Positions 26,386-34,557 of a DNA stretch of 54,490 nucleotides are shown here, one piece after another. Each line of letters begins with the position of its first letter. Positions within the stretch are counted from its first letter, which is position 1. Both the position numbers and the translations under genes were made by a program. A model generated the notes under the pieces. It saw nothing but the letters and a program-made list of their open reading frames with translations, had not been told where the DNA came from and ran no database searches. This DNA comes from CAZFER01 sp964517495 (GTDB lineage Bacteria > Hinthialibacterota > Hinthialibacteria > Hinthialibacterales > Hinthialibacteraceae), in assembly GCA_964517495.1 (NCBI GenBank), contig CAZFER010000042.1, forward strand, positions 1-54,490, written 5' to 3'.

Positions 26386-27501
26386 TTATTTAACAGATAT
26401 CACCAATTCCACGGGCAGAGGTTTTCCTGGACCTATAAGAAAGTTGGTTACCTTGTATGGAAGCCGCACTTCATCCGCTTCACCGGAAATCCGCATGCTC
26501 ACTTGGATGGTTGATTTTGCGGGAATTTCAATTTCATCCGGCCCGAATTTTCCGTTTTTCTTCAATTTCAATGTGACTTCCGAGCAATTCTCGATTAAAA
26601 AGTAGCGAGTGTTGCCGGTTGAGTGATGAGGGGAGCTGATCTTCAAACTCTCGTTGAAGATTTCACTCAAATAGGCTTCATCACCAATGACCATGTTCTT
26701 ATACCAAACCGCTGTCCGCCGGGCAAAAAGGGCTTCCTTTATGCTTTCCAATGTGCGTTCTTTCACGAACACCAACGACGTGGTTCGATGCCGGTCTGGC
26801 CGGCGTGGCAATCCAAGCGCAGGCTGATGAATGTCTGATGTCCCCATCATGGTCAAATTATATTTAATCGCATATTCATGGGCTTCTTTATAATAGGTTC
26901 CCCCATTACACACTTCAATTCCATGCAGCCACTTATTCTCTTTCATGGTATCATGAAATTCACGCCAACGGCCCCGTTCCACCCCTTTCCAGCCGGGATG
27001 GTTCCAAAACACAAAACCACCTTGCTCATTGGCTTCTTTAATAACATCAAGAAACTTGTCCGTTTCCAGTGGATCAATATCATCAACAAAGATGGCATTG
27101 TAATGACCTGGAGGGGTATCGCGAGTGATTTCTGTCCCTCGCGGCATCAACAAATTCAATTGACTGGCAAATTCATGGGTTAGGATATATGGCCGGTTGT
27201 GGTTGGTGGGAATATCTTCTTTATGCGGTTGATACTCAATGTGGTCGGTAATGGCAATCGCATCCAATCCTTCCCGCCACGCCTCTTGAGCGCGAATCGT
27301 AGGCCATACCATCCCGTCAGAAAAAACAGTATGAGTGTGAAAATCACAAACCAGGGTTTGGTATCCCAATATATCAGGGATACGAATCTCCTGCATGGGC
27401 GCCGGATTAATACGTAAGGATACACTATCCTGAGCCAAGGCCGAAAACGACATCATGCATAATAATAGAATGAGTGGAATGAAATACTTTTTCTTATTCA
27501 T
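26386..27501 (-). CDS. Secreted PHP-domain metallohydrolase
   Basis: A 371-aa exported protein with a Sec leader (MNKKKYFIPLILLLCMMSFS, cut after ALA). It has the PHP metal motifs LVCDFHTHTVFSDG, LDAIAITDHIEY, GFVFWNHPGWKG and TSDIHQP, so it should bind two or three metals and hydrolyse phosphoester or similar bonds. It resembles the Sb-PDE / CehA-McbA group of secreted PHP enzymes. A beta-sandwich tail follows (RYFLIENCSEVTLKLKKNGK). GAGGT lies 6 bases before the second Met, so I start it there rather than two codons upstream. It follows the SGNH/GH-A gene pair on the same strand after about 180 bases. Natural substrate unknown. Confidence 0.85.
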   Translation of the reverse strand: MNKKKYFIPLILLLCMMSFSALAQDSVSLRINPAPMQEIRIPDILGYQTLVCDFHTHTVFSDGMVWPTIRAQEAWREGLDAIAITDHIEYQPHKEDIPTNHNRPYILTHEFASQLNLLMPRGTEITRDTPPGHYNAIFVDDIDPLETDKFLDVIKEANEQGGFVFWNHPGWKGVERGRWREFHDTMKENKWLHGIEVCNGGTYYKEAHEYAIKYNLTMMGTSDIHQPALGLPRRPDRHRTTSLVFVKERTLESIKEALFARRTAVWYKNMVIGDEAYLSEIFNESLKISSPHHSTGNTRYFLIENCSEVTLKLKKNGKFGPDEIEIPAKSTIQVSMRISGEADEVRLPYKVTNFLIGPGKPLPVELVISVK

Positions 27502-27532
27502 GGACATACCTCAATTCATATAGAGTATTGAA

Positions 27533-27557
27533 GGTGGTTCTTAATACAAGAACCACC
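27533..27557 (-). terminator. Hairpin downstream of the GH-A glycosidase gene
   Basis: GGTGGTTCTT (27533-27542) pairs with AAGAACCACC (27548-27557) around a 5-base loop. It lies between the GH-A gene and the PHP gene, both on the minus strand, and is followed by TTCAATACTC. It may end the upstream operon partly or protect its 3' end. Confidence 0.5.
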
Positions 27558-27682
27558 ATCGATAAAGTGAATTTTGCTTAACCTGGATAAAATGTAAAGA
27601 CTGATTACACATGTTAACAATTTCATAACAATCTTTGAATTCAGATCACATGGTCCTTTATCGTTTGCAGCCTATGTATCAA

Positions 27683-28984
27683 TTACTCCTTATTGGCAGT
27701 AATCAAAAAGGGAACATTCCCATATCCAGCACTTCCTTGATTATCCTCAATCTGAACAAAAAGCCGATAGGCGCCCTCCTCAGAAGGTGTTTTAAAGCGA
27801 ATCCGTTTTCCTGGTTCAGACACAATCAAACCCGGGATAGGCTCAGCAGGTTTTTCCCCACCCCCCGCATAGGAATTTTCAGGGATTTCCACTTCAGGCC
27901 GTATATCCCATTCAAAGGTCAAAATATCGTAATCCGGATCATAATACCAGACTTCAGCTTCATAGGTTTCCTCTGGCTTTAAATGAGCGGATTCCACAGT
28001 ACATCCATCGATTTCAATAGACATAAGTGCAGGTGCGCGATTTGTAGGCCACGATCCTGACCACAGTAATTTCATTACATCGATCGGTTCGGTCTTCATC
28101 CCATCACGAAAGAGGCCATACCATGTATGGGTGGTTTCCTGCTTTTCAGCCCAATAAAACACATACGATCCCAAACAGTGTTCTTTATCCGCTTGGATGA
28201 TTTGGGTATATCGATCATAAATAACTCGTGCTTTTTCACTGCTGGTTTGTTCGATAGGAACGCCCCACTCTGTATCAGGCACCTGCCAATGGCCTGTAGG
28301 TCCCCATTCTGAAATAACATAAGGTTTCGGCCAATACTGACGCGCCAGTTCAGTCACCTCCGCGATATCCCCGTATGTATTGATTCCCAACAAATCCATA
28401 TCAGGGCAATCTTTCACCAATTGCTTTACTTTTCGCTCAAACCTCCCGCTACCGACTACGGTCATCACGGGATGATGAGGATCGATTTTTTTTATGGCTT
28501 TGGCAATGTCATTGAGCCGATCCCATAATTCAGGATGGTGAGGGCGTCCAGGTGGGATCCAATCAAGTTCGTTCCCAATGGACCAAAACATCACAGCCGG
28601 GTAATCTTTGAATTCCTTCACGATCTCAATAACGTGATCAAGTTGTTTGGAAACCTGCTCTTCATTCCCCCAATCCAGACCACTTCGCTCCCCCCGCACA
28701 GGCAGGTTTGCCATGACTGAAAAATCATACTGATTGGCTCGATCAAGCAAATTTTTCCTTGCTCTTGTGCGTAGAGAATTAGCACCATAATCACACAGCA
28801 TATCAAACGCACGCCCTGCCACTGCGCCCTTTATATAGAAGGATTCCCCATTTCGCAACAAGTTCCAGGCATGCTCCTGCTTCACGATTTCGTATTGATT
28901 CGGCGATTGACCTTGGGCAAATGGAACAAGTACAAATGTAAAGAGAATGGATACGGTTAATACAATCGTATTAAGTTTCAACAT
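27683..28984 (-). CDS. Secreted clan GH-A glycosidase (GH2/GH5-like TIM barrel)
   Basis: A 433-aa exported TIM-barrel glycosidase with a Sec leader (MLKLNTIVLTVSILFTFVLV). FYIKGAVAG starts the barrel. The acid/base is Glu 139 in FWSIGNELDW and the nucleophile Glu 226 in YVISEWGPTG, as in GH2 catalytic domains. The N-terminal sugar-binding and immunoglobulin domains of full GH2 enzymes are absent. The last 100 residues form a beta domain (LKPEETYEAEVWYYDPDYD, KRIRFKTPSEEGAYRLFVQI). It probably acts on a beta-linked polysaccharide or oligosaccharide. The ATG is 3 bases past the stop of the SGNH gene, with its ribosome site (AAAGGAG) inside that gene, so both are one operon. Confidence 0.85.
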   Translation of the reverse strand: MLKLNTIVLTVSILFTFVLVPFAQGQSPNQYEIVKQEHAWNLLRNGESFYIKGAVAGRAFDMLCDYGANSLRTRARKNLLDRANQYDFSVMANLPVRGERSGLDWGNEEQVSKQLDHVIEIVKEFKDYPAVMFWSIGNELDWIPPGRPHHPELWDRLNDIAKAIKKIDPHHPVMTVVGSGRFERKVKQLVKDCPDMDLLGINTYGDIAEVTELARQYWPKPYVISEWGPTGHWQVPDTEWGVPIEQTSSEKARVIYDRYTQIIQADKEHCLGSYVFYWAEKQETTHTWYGLFRDGMKTEPIDVMKLLWSGSWPTNRAPALMSIEIDGCTVESAHLKPEETYEAEVWYYDPDYDILTFEWDIRPEVEIPENSYAGGGEKPAEPIPGLIVSEPGKRIRFKTPSEEGAYRLFVQIEDNQGSAGYGNVPFLITANKE

Positions 28985-28987
28985 GAT

Positions 28988-30421
28988 TTATTCTCCTTTA
29001 AACGGTGGTTCATAAACACGAATCGCTTGAATGGCTGGGATCACACCATCCTTTGCGATTAAGGTTAATGTATGCTTGCGGTTTTCGAGATTGGAGGCCA
29101 ATACGACAGGATATTCTTCGGCCGGATTTTCAACCTCAGGCGCCTGATATTCATCCGTCCCCATTAACTCAACCTTCCAACGTACTTTGTAACCATCCGG
29201 CGCTGATTCATTTCTTACCTTTTTATCATATTCAAACACCCAATCCTCTGGTTCGATGACAATACGACCACTGTTGGAAACAAATTTCTCCTTGGCATTT
29301 CCACTGCCATCCGGGCCAGTGACTGAACCTTTTAGCTCAAAGGTAAACTCATCCTGCTTATCATTAAAATCACGGCATGTCAGTTCCCACGTTTCCAAAA
29401 CGGGTGGGGTGTTCCACGTAATCTTCTTAATCGCTGGCCAACCGACTCCGGGTGTACCACTGGGCCGAGTAAAGGTATAACATTCGGGATGCTGGCTGGG
29501 TTTCTTTCCATCAATCAATACAGTGGCCTTCGCATTCGAGCCTTCGGCAGCCAAGGCAACCACTCGATTACCTGCAAAAGGTAAGACCAATTTGTTATCC
29601 TCCCATGTAACATCTTTTCCCACTTCATAGGTTCTCACCCTATCCTTCCATTCATCGTTTGGTTCATCGGGAAGATAAACCAGAAAGCGCTTGAGCAATT
29701 CCGCCATTAACCAGCGGCCATGCTCATTAAGATGCACGCTATCCTTGAGCAAATCCTTGGGCTGCAAGTCATGTTTTTTCAAATAATCCACCCATTCCCA
29801 ACGCTGAGGCTGCCAGGCACATCGATATTTATTGGCAATTTCAGGAAGGATATAGTAATTCATCTTATCACCCCAATCCTTTTGATTTTCCCAAAAGTTC
29901 CCTTCACATTTAGGCTCGGGCCATTTAGTGGCATGATCGGATTGCATAATGATTTCAGCCGTGGTTTTATGGCGGATGGTTTTGATAATTTCCTCGTACT
30001 TATCATGTGCACCATACACATGAAACACCAGCAAATCCGGATAAAAGGGAATCACATCATAATGCATGGTACGAACCAAACGTTGAGAACTAAAACCACC
30101 GATGGCTTTATTCTCGATCACAAAATTGGTGTGCGGATAACGTTCTTTCAGATAACCAGCGACCATCGTGTGCCAACGCTGGCCAACAATGGATTGCCCA
30201 TAAAAGAGAATACGCACAGTATTCTGCTTTTCTTTGCTTGAGGTTTCCATCAATGTCATGCTACGCTGAAAATGTTTGCCATACTGCGAGGTATCTGTCG
30301 GCGGAGGTGGTGCGGGATACTCATCAGCCATGCATAGCGTTGACATAAATATAATAATCAAAAAGCTACTCAATAATAAACTCAGAAATGCAAATTTTCT
30401 CCAAAGATGTCGCTTCATCAT
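28988..30421 (-). CDS. Secreted SGNH/GDSL-type esterase
   Basis: A 477-aa exported hydrolase with a long leader (KFAFLSLLLSSFLIIIFMST, cut near CMA). The SGNH blocks are ILFYGQSIVGQRW (nucleophile Ser 77), a block II Gly in KAIGGFSSQ, and DSVHLNEHGRW with Asp 227 and His 230. The block III Asn is unclear (FHVYGAHD). Residues after about 250 form a beta-rich accessory region (NRVVALAAEGSNAKATVLID, PAIKKITWNTPPVLETWEL). It is likely to remove acetyl or other ester groups from a polysaccharide. I start at 30421 because AGGAG lies 5 bases upstream; Met at 30418 is equally possible. It is the first gene of an operon with the GH-A glycosidase. Confidence 0.82.
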   Translation of the reverse strand: MMKRHLWRKFAFLSLLLSSFLIIIFMSTLCMADEYPAPPPPTDTSQYGKHFQRSMTLMETSSKEKQNTVRILFYGQSIVGQRWHTMVAGYLKERYPHTNFVIENKAIGGFSSQRLVRTMHYDVIPFYPDLLVFHVYGAHDKYEEIIKTIRHKTTAEIIMQSDHATKWPEPKCEGNFWENQKDWGDKMNYYILPEIANKYRCAWQPQRWEWVDYLKKHDLQPKDLLKDSVHLNEHGRWLMAELLKRFLVYLPDEPNDEWKDRVRTYEVGKDVTWEDNKLVLPFAGNRVVALAAEGSNAKATVLIDGKKPSQHPECYTFTRPSGTPGVGWPAIKKITWNTPPVLETWELTCRDFNDKQDEFTFELKGSVTGPDGSGNAKEKFVSNSGRIVIEPEDWVFEYDKKVRNESAPDGYKVRWKVELMGTDEYQAPEVENPAEEYPVVLASNLENRKHTLTLIAKDGVIPAIQAIRVYEPPFKGE

Positions 30422-30476
30422 TATTTCTCCTATACATTTTATATTTTTATACAAAAGTTTATTAATCCCATTTATA

Positions 30477-30560
30477 CCCCAACGGGGTTACATAAGATAG
30501 CCAGTGGGCAACGCCCCTGGTTATGAATTACTAAAAAACCAAATCCCTGAAAGGGCGAAA
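30477..30560. repeat. Intergenic triple-hairpin repeat
   Basis: Three small hairpins follow each other: CCCCAACGGGG (30477-30487), CCAGTGGGCAACGCCCCTGG (30501-30520, one bulged T) and CCCTGAAAGGG (30545-30555). It fills the divergent gap between the SGNH gene and the GH95-like gene. The shape and GC content differ from the AT-rich surroundings. I recall similar elements scattered in intergenic DNA of PVC-type and related bacteria, but cannot verify it here. Confidence 0.6.
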
Positions 30561-30745
30561 TCTAATCCAATCATATGCTTTCCTTGAATCAAAGCCAACC
30601 GCCAAGAAATTACTTGATAATATATAGACCTTCAATATAACCAATAAGTACCGTATAAATGAAACTAAATCAAAAAAACCGGATAAAAATCTCTATCATT
30701 ATAGGATGAGAACAAATATCCAATATTAACGTGAGGGATACAATC

Positions 30746-32986
30746 ATGAGAACAATAATTCTTTCCGTCATCACTCTTATAACACTTTGCTTGATCAACA
30801 CACCAATTAACACCTTTGCAGATCACGTGCAACCCTACCACGTTATTTGGAACACCCCCAGCAAGGATCACAACGGCTCCATGCCCATCGGCAACGGTGA
30901 CATAGGCATGAACGTCTGGGTGGAAGAAGGCGGGGACCTGGTTCTGCTGCTTAGCAAAACCGATGCATGGAGCGGAAACGCGCGCTTGCTTAAACTAGGC
31001 CGCGTTCGATTGGCTTTCACTCCCAACCCCTTCACCGAAGGGAAACCATTTATGCAGGAACTCCACTTAAAAAACGGCGAAATCTTAATCAATGCAGGAA
31101 ACGAAAAAAACGTGGTATCCATCAGGATATGGGTGGACGCCCACCATCCCGTCATCCGCATTGAGGCCGAAAGCCCCACTCCCTTTGAACTATCCACCAC
31201 GCTTGATATGTGGCGAACTGATCGCCGCCAACTCACGGGGGATGAACTCCATAGCGCCTATGGATTGCACAGTGCCCCCTTCCCTGTCTATGTCTATCCC
31301 GACACCGTCAGCGAAAATCGAGACAATCAAATCGTCTGGTATCACCGCAACGAACATTCGATTTGGGAAAACAATTTGAAACACCAAGGTCTTGAAGGTT
31401 TTATGAAACAAGCCACCGATCCCCTTATGCATCGAACCTTTGGAGCAAGCATCAAAGGAACAGGATTGATAAGCGAATCATCGAAACAATTAAAATCAGC
31501 AAAACCCCAAAAAAATTACACCATTTCGATCTATCCTTTATGTGCTCAAACCAAAACAGCTGAACAATGGCTTTCACAATTGGATGAGAATATATCCCGC
31601 TTGAGTGATTTAGATCTTAATCAGCACCGCAAACAACACCACGCATGGTGGAATGAATTTTGGAACCGCAGCTGGATTCGGGCGAAAGGCTCATCCGATG
31701 CTGAAACGGTCACCCGTGGGTATGTTTTACAACGTTGGATCAGCGCCTGCGCGGGACGCGGCGCCTACCCCATCAAGTTCAACGGCACCATCTTCACCGT
31801 CGACGGCGCGGGTCACGATGCCGATTACCGCCGCTGGGGTGGCCCATACTGGTGGCAAAACACCCGGCTTCCCTATTGGCCCATGATTGCCGCTGGTGAT
31901 TTCGATATGATGCAACCCCTGTTCCGCATGTATCAGGATATGGTCCCGCTCGAGGAATATCGAACTAAAGTCTGGTTCGATCATCCAGGCGCTTTCATCG
32001 GTGAAACCGTTTACTTCTGGGGAATGTATACCAACGAGAACTATGGATGGAAACGGGATAAAGATCTTCCCGTAGGCGAATTAACAAATCGCTACATCCG
32101 TCGTGAATACACAGCCTCTCCTGAACTCATGGCGATGATGATCGATTATTATAACTACACCCTGGATGCCGAATTCCTGCATAAAACACTATTACCCATG
32201 TGCGGCCCATTACTTGAGTTTTGGGATAACCACTATGAACTCGATGAGAATGGCAAAATGATAATGTATCCTGCTCAAGCCCTGGAAACCCTCCAGGATG
32301 CCGCCAATCCAACCCCTGACATAGCTGGATTAAAATGGGTTCTAAAACAATTACTTGAGATGGATAAAGAAAAAGTGGGAGCACAGCGGCGAATTTTCTG
32401 GCAACAATTGGCGAAAAAGGTTCCTCCCCTGCCAACAGAAGAAGTGGACGGTAAAACCTATATTCTTGGGGCTGAAAAAGTCTACGGTGGCCGGGGGAAT
32501 TCAGAGAATCCTGAACTCTACACCGTCTTTCCCTTCCGACTGTTTGGTATGGGTAAACCAAACTTGGAAACCGGACGCCAAACATTTGAACGGCGACCCG
32601 TCAAAGGAAACACCGGCTGGCGGCAGGACGACACTCAAGCCGCGTTTCTCGGCTTGACCGATACGGCAAAAACCTACCTCGTCGAACGCGCCAAAAACAA
32701 ACACGAAGGCAGCCGCTTCCCCGCCTTTTGGGGACCTAACTTTGATTGGATTCCCGACCAGGACCACGGTGGAAACTTGATGAAAGCCCTGCAAACCATG
32801 TTGCTTCAAGCCGATAACGGCAAAATATGGCTAATGCCAGCCTGGCCCAACGATTGGGATGTGGATTTTAAACTGCACGTCCCTCAGCAAACCATTGTTG
32901 AGGGATCAATCAAAAATGGCGCGGTAACCGAACTGAAGGTAACACCCCCAGAACGCAAAAATGATGTGATTATCATACAGCCTTAA
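30746..32986 (+). CDS. Secreted GH95-like (DUF5703-type) glycosidase
   Basis: A 746-aa exported protein with a Sec leader (MRTIILSVITLITLCLINTP). The N-terminal beta domain has YHVIWNTPSKDHNGSMPIGN and GDIGMNVWVEEGGDLVLLLS, as in DUF5703/GH95-type proteins. An (alpha/alpha)6 toroid follows, with FNGTIFTVDGAGHDADYRRW, WWQNTRLPYWPMIAAGDFDM and ENYGWKRDK. The C-terminal beta domain has IWLMPAWPNDWDVDFKLHV. GH95 enzymes are alpha-L-fucosidases or galactosidases, but the substrate here is inferred only from fold. GAGGG lies before the ATG at 30746; a GTG at 30731 overlaps that site. It opens a plus-strand run of glycan genes reaching 37924. Confidence 0.82.
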   Translation: MRTIILSVITLITLCLINTPINTFADHVQPYHVIWNTPSKDHNGSMPIGNGDIGMNVWVEEGGDLVLLLSKTDAWSGNARLLKLGRVRLAFTPNPFTEGKPFMQELHLKNGEILINAGNEKNVVSIRIWVDAHHPVIRIEAESPTPFELSTTLDMWRTDRRQLTGDELHSAYGLHSAPFPVYVYPDTVSENRDNQIVWYHRNEHSIWENNLKHQGLEGFMKQATDPLMHRTFGASIKGTGLISESSKQLKSAKPQKNYTISIYPLCAQTKTAEQWLSQLDENISRLSDLDLNQHRKQHHAWWNEFWNRSWIRAKGSSDAETVTRGYVLQRWISACAGRGAYPIKFNGTIFTVDGAGHDADYRRWGGPYWWQNTRLPYWPMIAAGDFDMMQPLFRMYQDMVPLEEYRTKVWFDHPGAFIGETVYFWGMYTNENYGWKRDKDLPVGELTNRYIRREYTASPELMAMMIDYYNYTLDAEFLHKTLLPMCGPLLEFWDNHYELDENGKMIMYPAQALETLQDAANPTPDIAGLKWVLKQLLEMDKEKVGAQRRIFWQQLAKKVPPLPTEEVDGKTYILGAEKVYGGRGNSENPELYTVFPFRLFGMGKPNLETGRQTFERRPVKGNTGWRQDDTQAAFLGLTDTAKTYLVERAKNKHEGSRFPAFWGPNFDWIPDQDHGGNLMKALQTMLLQADNGKIWLMPAWPNDWDVDFKLHVPQQTIVEGSIKNGAVTELKVTPPERKNDVIIIQP

Positions 32987-33045
32987 CCATACATCGAAAT
33001 TATGATACATTCAGAAAGATTCCAAAGTAAACGGAGATAGCAATC

Positions 33046-34407
33046 ATGAATAACAAATCAATCGATCGACGATCATTTATCCAGGCCGGTTCCGGCTTGA
33101 TGGTTTTAGCCAGCAGCACCCTTGGCCGCCAGGGCCACACCGCCCCCAATGACAAACTCAACATTGCCAGCATTGGCGTTGGTGGCAAGGGCGGCGGGGA
33201 TGTTCGCGATGTCAGCACCGAAAACATCGTCGCTCTTTGCGATGCGGATGAAAGACGCGCCGCTGGAACCTTCAATCAGTTCCCCAAAGCGAAACAATTT
33301 AAGGATTTTCGCGTCATGCTGGAATCCATCGGCAACGAAATCGACGCCGTCACAGTGTCCACTCCCGACCACACCCACGCTGTCGCCGCCATCATGGCCA
33401 TTAAGATGGATAAACACGTCTTCTGCCAAAAACCTCTGTGCCATTCCATTTACGAAACCCGAGCCGTCACCAACGCCGCTCGCGAGCATGGCGTACAAAC
33501 TCAAATGGGCAACCAGGGCCATTCCTCTGATCAAATCCGCCAATGCTGCGAATGGATCGAAGATGGCGCCATCGGCCCCGTTCGCGAAGTCTACGCCTGG
33601 AGCGACCGGCCTGCCGGTGGAGATCCATGGTCAACCTTCCCTGTTCAAAGCCGTCCCAAAGAGACTCCTCTCGTTCCTGAAGGATTAGACTGGGATCTCT
33701 GGTTAGGGCCTGTTCAATACCGCCCATACCATCCCGACTATTGCCCCACCACCTGGCGGGGTTGGCTTGCTTTCGGTACAGGTGCAATCGGTGATATGGG
33801 TTGCCATATTATGGATCCCGCCTTTTGGGCACTGAAACTGGGCTCACCAGAGTATGTCGAAGCCACCACCACCCACTGGCAACCTGAAGTGGCTAACGAA
33901 ACATACCCACGCGCCGCCATTGTCCGCTACCAGTTTCCTGCCCGTGGTGAAATGCCACCCGTCAAATTGACGTGGTTCGATGGTCGCCTATTGCCTCCGG
34001 TTCACCCCATCCTTGCTGAAGAAGGTAAAAAATACGGCAGCAATGGCGCACTCTTCATTGGTGAAAAAGGCCTGATCATGCACGGCTCCCACGGTGCCGG
34101 TGGTCTTCGCCTCTATCCCGATTCACTCAATAAGAACTACAAACGCCCCGAGCCACGCATCCCCCGTGTTCCCCATGGTTCCGGAGGCCACGCCCAGGAT
34201 TGGGTGCGCGCCTGCAAAGACGGCAAACCCGCCTCATCCAATTTCAATTACGGTGGAGCATTAACTGAAATGGCCCTCCTGGGTGTATTGGCCATGCAGG
34301 TCAAAGATCAACGCCTTGAATGGGACGCCAAAAACCTGAAGGTCAAAAACAACGATGCCGCCAACGCCATCGTCAAACCAGAATTCCGCGATGGCTGGCA
34401 TCTATAA
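33046..34407 (+). CDS. Tat-exported Gfo/Idh/MocA oxidoreductase
   Basis: A 453-aa NAD(P)-dependent sugar oxidoreductase with a twin-arginine leader (DRRSFIQAGSGLMVLASSTL). The Rossmann part is LNIASIGVGGKGGGDVRDVS with VALCDADERRA. The catalytic-loop motif VFCQKPLCHS takes the place of the usual EKP. The C-terminal half has WLAFGTGAIGDMGCHIMDPA and GHAQDWVRACKDGKPA, typical of the group seen in sugar-rich PVC genomes. Tat export of an NAD-dependent enzyme suggests it folds with a bound cofactor in the cytoplasm first. It lies 59 bases after the GH95-like gene and before the DUF5060 glycosidase, so it may oxidise the sugars they release. Confidence 0.92.
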   Translation: MNNKSIDRRSFIQAGSGLMVLASSTLGRQGHTAPNDKLNIASIGVGGKGGGDVRDVSTENIVALCDADERRAAGTFNQFPKAKQFKDFRVMLESIGNEIDAVTVSTPDHTHAVAAIMAIKMDKHVFCQKPLCHSIYETRAVTNAAREHGVQTQMGNQGHSSDQIRQCCEWIEDGAIGPVREVYAWSDRPAGGDPWSTFPVQSRPKETPLVPEGLDWDLWLGPVQYRPYHPDYCPTTWRGWLAFGTGAIGDMGCHIMDPAFWALKLGSPEYVEATTTHWQPEVANETYPRAAIVRYQFPARGEMPPVKLTWFDGRLLPPVHPILAEEGKKYGSNGALFIGEKGLIMHGSHGAGGLRLYPDSLNKNYKRPEPRIPRVPHGSGGHAQDWVRACKDGKPASSNFNYGGALTEMALLGVLAMQVKDQRLEWDAKNLKVKNNDAANAIVKPEFRDGWHL

Positions 34408-34412
34408 CTAAC

Positions 34413-34483
34413 ATTATTGGGAGGGCAAACTTCCCACCGAGCCGCTAATATTATTGGGAGGGCGAGGTTCCCACCGAGCCGCT
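34413..34483. repeat. Two tandem copies of a GGGAGGGCGAG-type repeat
   Basis: Copy A (34413-34446) and copy B (34450-34483) repeat with a 37-base period. Each reads ATTATTGGGAGGGC, then a short variable part, then CCCACCGAGCCGCT. A third, diverged copy is at 38031. They lie in the gap between the Gfo/Idh/MocA and DUF5060 genes. Confidence 0.85.
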
Positions 34484-34502
34484 CTCACATATAATTAATT
34501 TT

Positions 34503-34540
34503 GCAGAGTAGGCTCAAAGCGAAGCGTAGCCCACCCTTTA
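34503..34540. repeat. Short GTAGGCTCAAAGCGAAGCG repeat-like element
   Basis: The sequence from 34508 reads GTAGGCTCAAAGCGAAGCG followed by TAGCCCACCC, with GGCT and AGCC able to pair. I recall this kind of string as a dispersed intergenic element in many bacterial genomes, but there is one copy here and I cannot check. It directly precedes the ribosome site of the next gene. Confidence 0.45.
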
Positions 34541-34557
34541 TGTTTCGGAGACATAAC

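Noticed and set aside
30477..30560. A CRISPR array
   Set aside because: The hairpins are of different sequence and there is no regular repeat-spacer pattern; none was seen elsewhere either.
34501..34557. N-terminal extension of the DUF5060 glycosidase
   Set aside because: It reads through a repeat-like sequence with a TTG start, while ATG 34558 has a ribosome site.
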